A DNA stretch of 64,000 bases from Atopsyche davidsoni. Its lineage: Eukaryota > Arthropoda > Insecta > Trichoptera > Hydrobiosidae. Below, one piece after another: positions 62,541-64,000 of this stretch. Both the position numbers and the translations under genes were made by a program. How positions within the stretch are numbered: position 1 is the stretch's first letter; every line of letters begins with the position of its first letter. The DNA is taken from NCBI GenBank assembly GCA_022113835.1, contig JAILWY010000009.1, positions 13,926,001-13,990,000 of the forward strand, read 5' to 3'. The notes below the pieces were generated by a model that did not search any database, was not told where the DNA came from, and saw only the letters and a list, made by a program, of their open reading frames with translations.

Positions 62541-64000
62541 CCCATTAACTAGAGAACCAGCCTCGCCGTATTATTTAGCATCTGGATATGCAAAGTACAC
62601 AAGATGAGATTGACTGAAATTGAAATTGGGACTAACGTTTTCTTGCGAAACCTGATCCGAGAAGCTTCGTGGGAAGTGAGCAGATTTAAATAAAAATGAT
62701 CACTTTTCGGTACAAGATGTAAAATCAGTCCAGCTTAATAATGTATCCGTCATCGGAAACCGCAATTGTTTGAAATTGGGACGTTTCTCTTTTTGCAAAG
62801 CCAGGTTACCGATTCATGGAAGAAAATTCGAAGAGCGTGGCGAAAAGCAAACATTCCCAGCGAAAGAGTATACGCATTGAAATGAAAATTATCATAATCA
62901 GGCAGAACGGTGAGCGGCAGAAATATCTGACGGGGGATCAGAGAACAATACACAATAGACTCGTCCGGTTAAATTATTGCATCCATCATCGGATTCTCTC
63001 CGCGGACGGCCGGGGATTTCAACATCTCAAAGAATACGTGTTTGAATAGCGTGAAAGATAAATAATGGTTTCGTGTTTGAATGTACGTTTAGATATTTGA
63101 TTAATTTAATGCTTTTATATAAAATACAATTGATGGCGTACAATGCGGTAGAGTAGCATAATACACGTAATATGAATTGTGTGCTTTTACTAGAAGCATT
63201 TTGAGGCAAATTAATTAAACCGGAACATTGTGATATAATCAAAACATCGTGCTTTGTACGTTTACAATATCAAATTACACAAAAGTAATTTATATTTCAC
63301 AATTAATAAAATAATATCCTGTAAAGTCTTTAACGCGGAGCTCTGAAGTTTTAATTCTTTCCCAAGTCTATTTCTGTAAATTACGTGCATATAGTATAAC
63401 TTTTAACTACTAGTGATGCATTACAAATTTCAGTAAAAATTAAAAACAAATGTTTAATTTCAACTTTCTGTAAAAAATATCAACTCATTCAAAAATTAAC
63501 TATTTTCCTTATACGCTAGATAAATCACTATCATAAAAATATTTTCATAACTAGCATATACAACACTAAATACTACATGTTATATATTTACTTCAATTTA
63601 GATGTAATATGTTATGCTAGTTCATAATAACTATAGTGGGACGATCAATAAATATGTTTATGGTTAGTTTTGAGTAAAAGTTCGATCTCATTTCGAAGAT
63701 TTCTCAGTTCGATTGTGACATAAAAATATTGTAAATAAATCAAAATTTAGGAGTTTTTTAGAAAAACTAATGCTTGAAATAAGATAGCCTGTGACTCGAG
63801 TTAGAGTTCGGCCTTGGAGATTGCGCTACCGAATCCATTTCAGAAGACTTGAAGCGGCACAAAAAGGATTAGGAACCTAATTATGCATGCAGTCATTACG
63901 AATTGTTGCCTTCAATAGGTAGCACAAAGGACTTTCCGCACTGGAGATAGTAATTGCCAGAGCCCCAGGTATAGGGGGGTTCTTTTGAAAGCCCCCGAGC

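Larger units (their letters stand above)
53991..64000 (-). other. ptc: 3' part of long ptc 5' intron, AT-rich with CpG-rich blocks
   Basis: Upstream of the first ptc exon found here, ten kilobases contain no ptc N-terminal exon that I could recognise on the minus strand: no TM1 or LW(I/V)Q-like end before a donor. CpG-rich blocks alternate with AT-rich sequence at about 54.5-54.7, 55.85-56.35, 57.0-57.3, 57.6-57.9, 58.95-59.06, 59.5-59.8, 60.25-60.45, 61.43-61.56 and 62.25-62.55 kb. Because ptc is regulated by many enhancers, these are plausible regulatory elements, but nothing in the sequence alone proves it. Confidence 0.6.

Overview
This is an animal nuclear genome window, most likely from a moth or butterfly or a related holometabolous insect. 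The evidence is spliced genes with GT-AG introns, Drosophila-like orthologues, AT-rich introns tens of kilobases long, and decayed pogo, piggyBac, jockey and hAT-type elements. The order is an inference from style, not proven. No bacterial gene, operon, CRISPR array or phage gene was seen.

Two protein-coding genes are supported, both on the minus strand, head to tail. (1) patched (ptc), the Hedgehog receptor: eleven coding exons from 53990 down to the stop at 42386. All ten internal junctions have GT-AG borders and matching phase. They encode about 1,263 residues, from the first extracellular domain to the C-terminus. The N-terminal exon (cytoplasmic N-terminus and TM1) was not found and probably lies beyond 64000, giving a 5' intron of at least 10 kb. 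The C-terminal tail has no PPxY motif and ends in about 120 residues of Arg/Asp/Glu/His/Ser repeats. (2) The 5' end of a voltage-gated calcium channel alpha-2/delta subunit gene (CACNA2D3-like; insect straightjacket/CG4587 family). It has a signal-peptide exon at 38176-38291 and two short exons at 19029-19110 and 205-315, separated by introns of about 19.1 and 18.7 kb. The rest of the gene lies left of position 1.

Layout: 1-38175 is mostly alpha-2/delta intron, AT-rich, with G- and C-rich minisatellites, transposon fossils, a SINE-like tRNA-derived head and a decayed repeat cluster. 38292-39720 is a GC/CpG-rich promoter and 5'-leader zone. About 40045-42385 is the probable ptc 3' UTR. 42386-53990 holds the ptc exons, with one 5.8-kb intron carrying a hAT-like MITE and a CpG-rich block. 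53991-64000 is the 3' part of the long ptc 5' intron, with alternating AT-rich and CpG-rich blocks that are plausible regulatory modules.

The two genes have no known joint pathway: ptc represses Smoothened in Hedgehog signalling, while alpha-2/delta traffics and tunes calcium channels. Their adjacency looks like chance neighbourhood or local synteny. I found no convincing novel multi-gene system. The most notable items are the ptc tail architecture, the widely dispersed alpha-2/delta 5' exons, and the TGACGTCACGTG-bearing repeat cluster at 27.7-29.0 kb.
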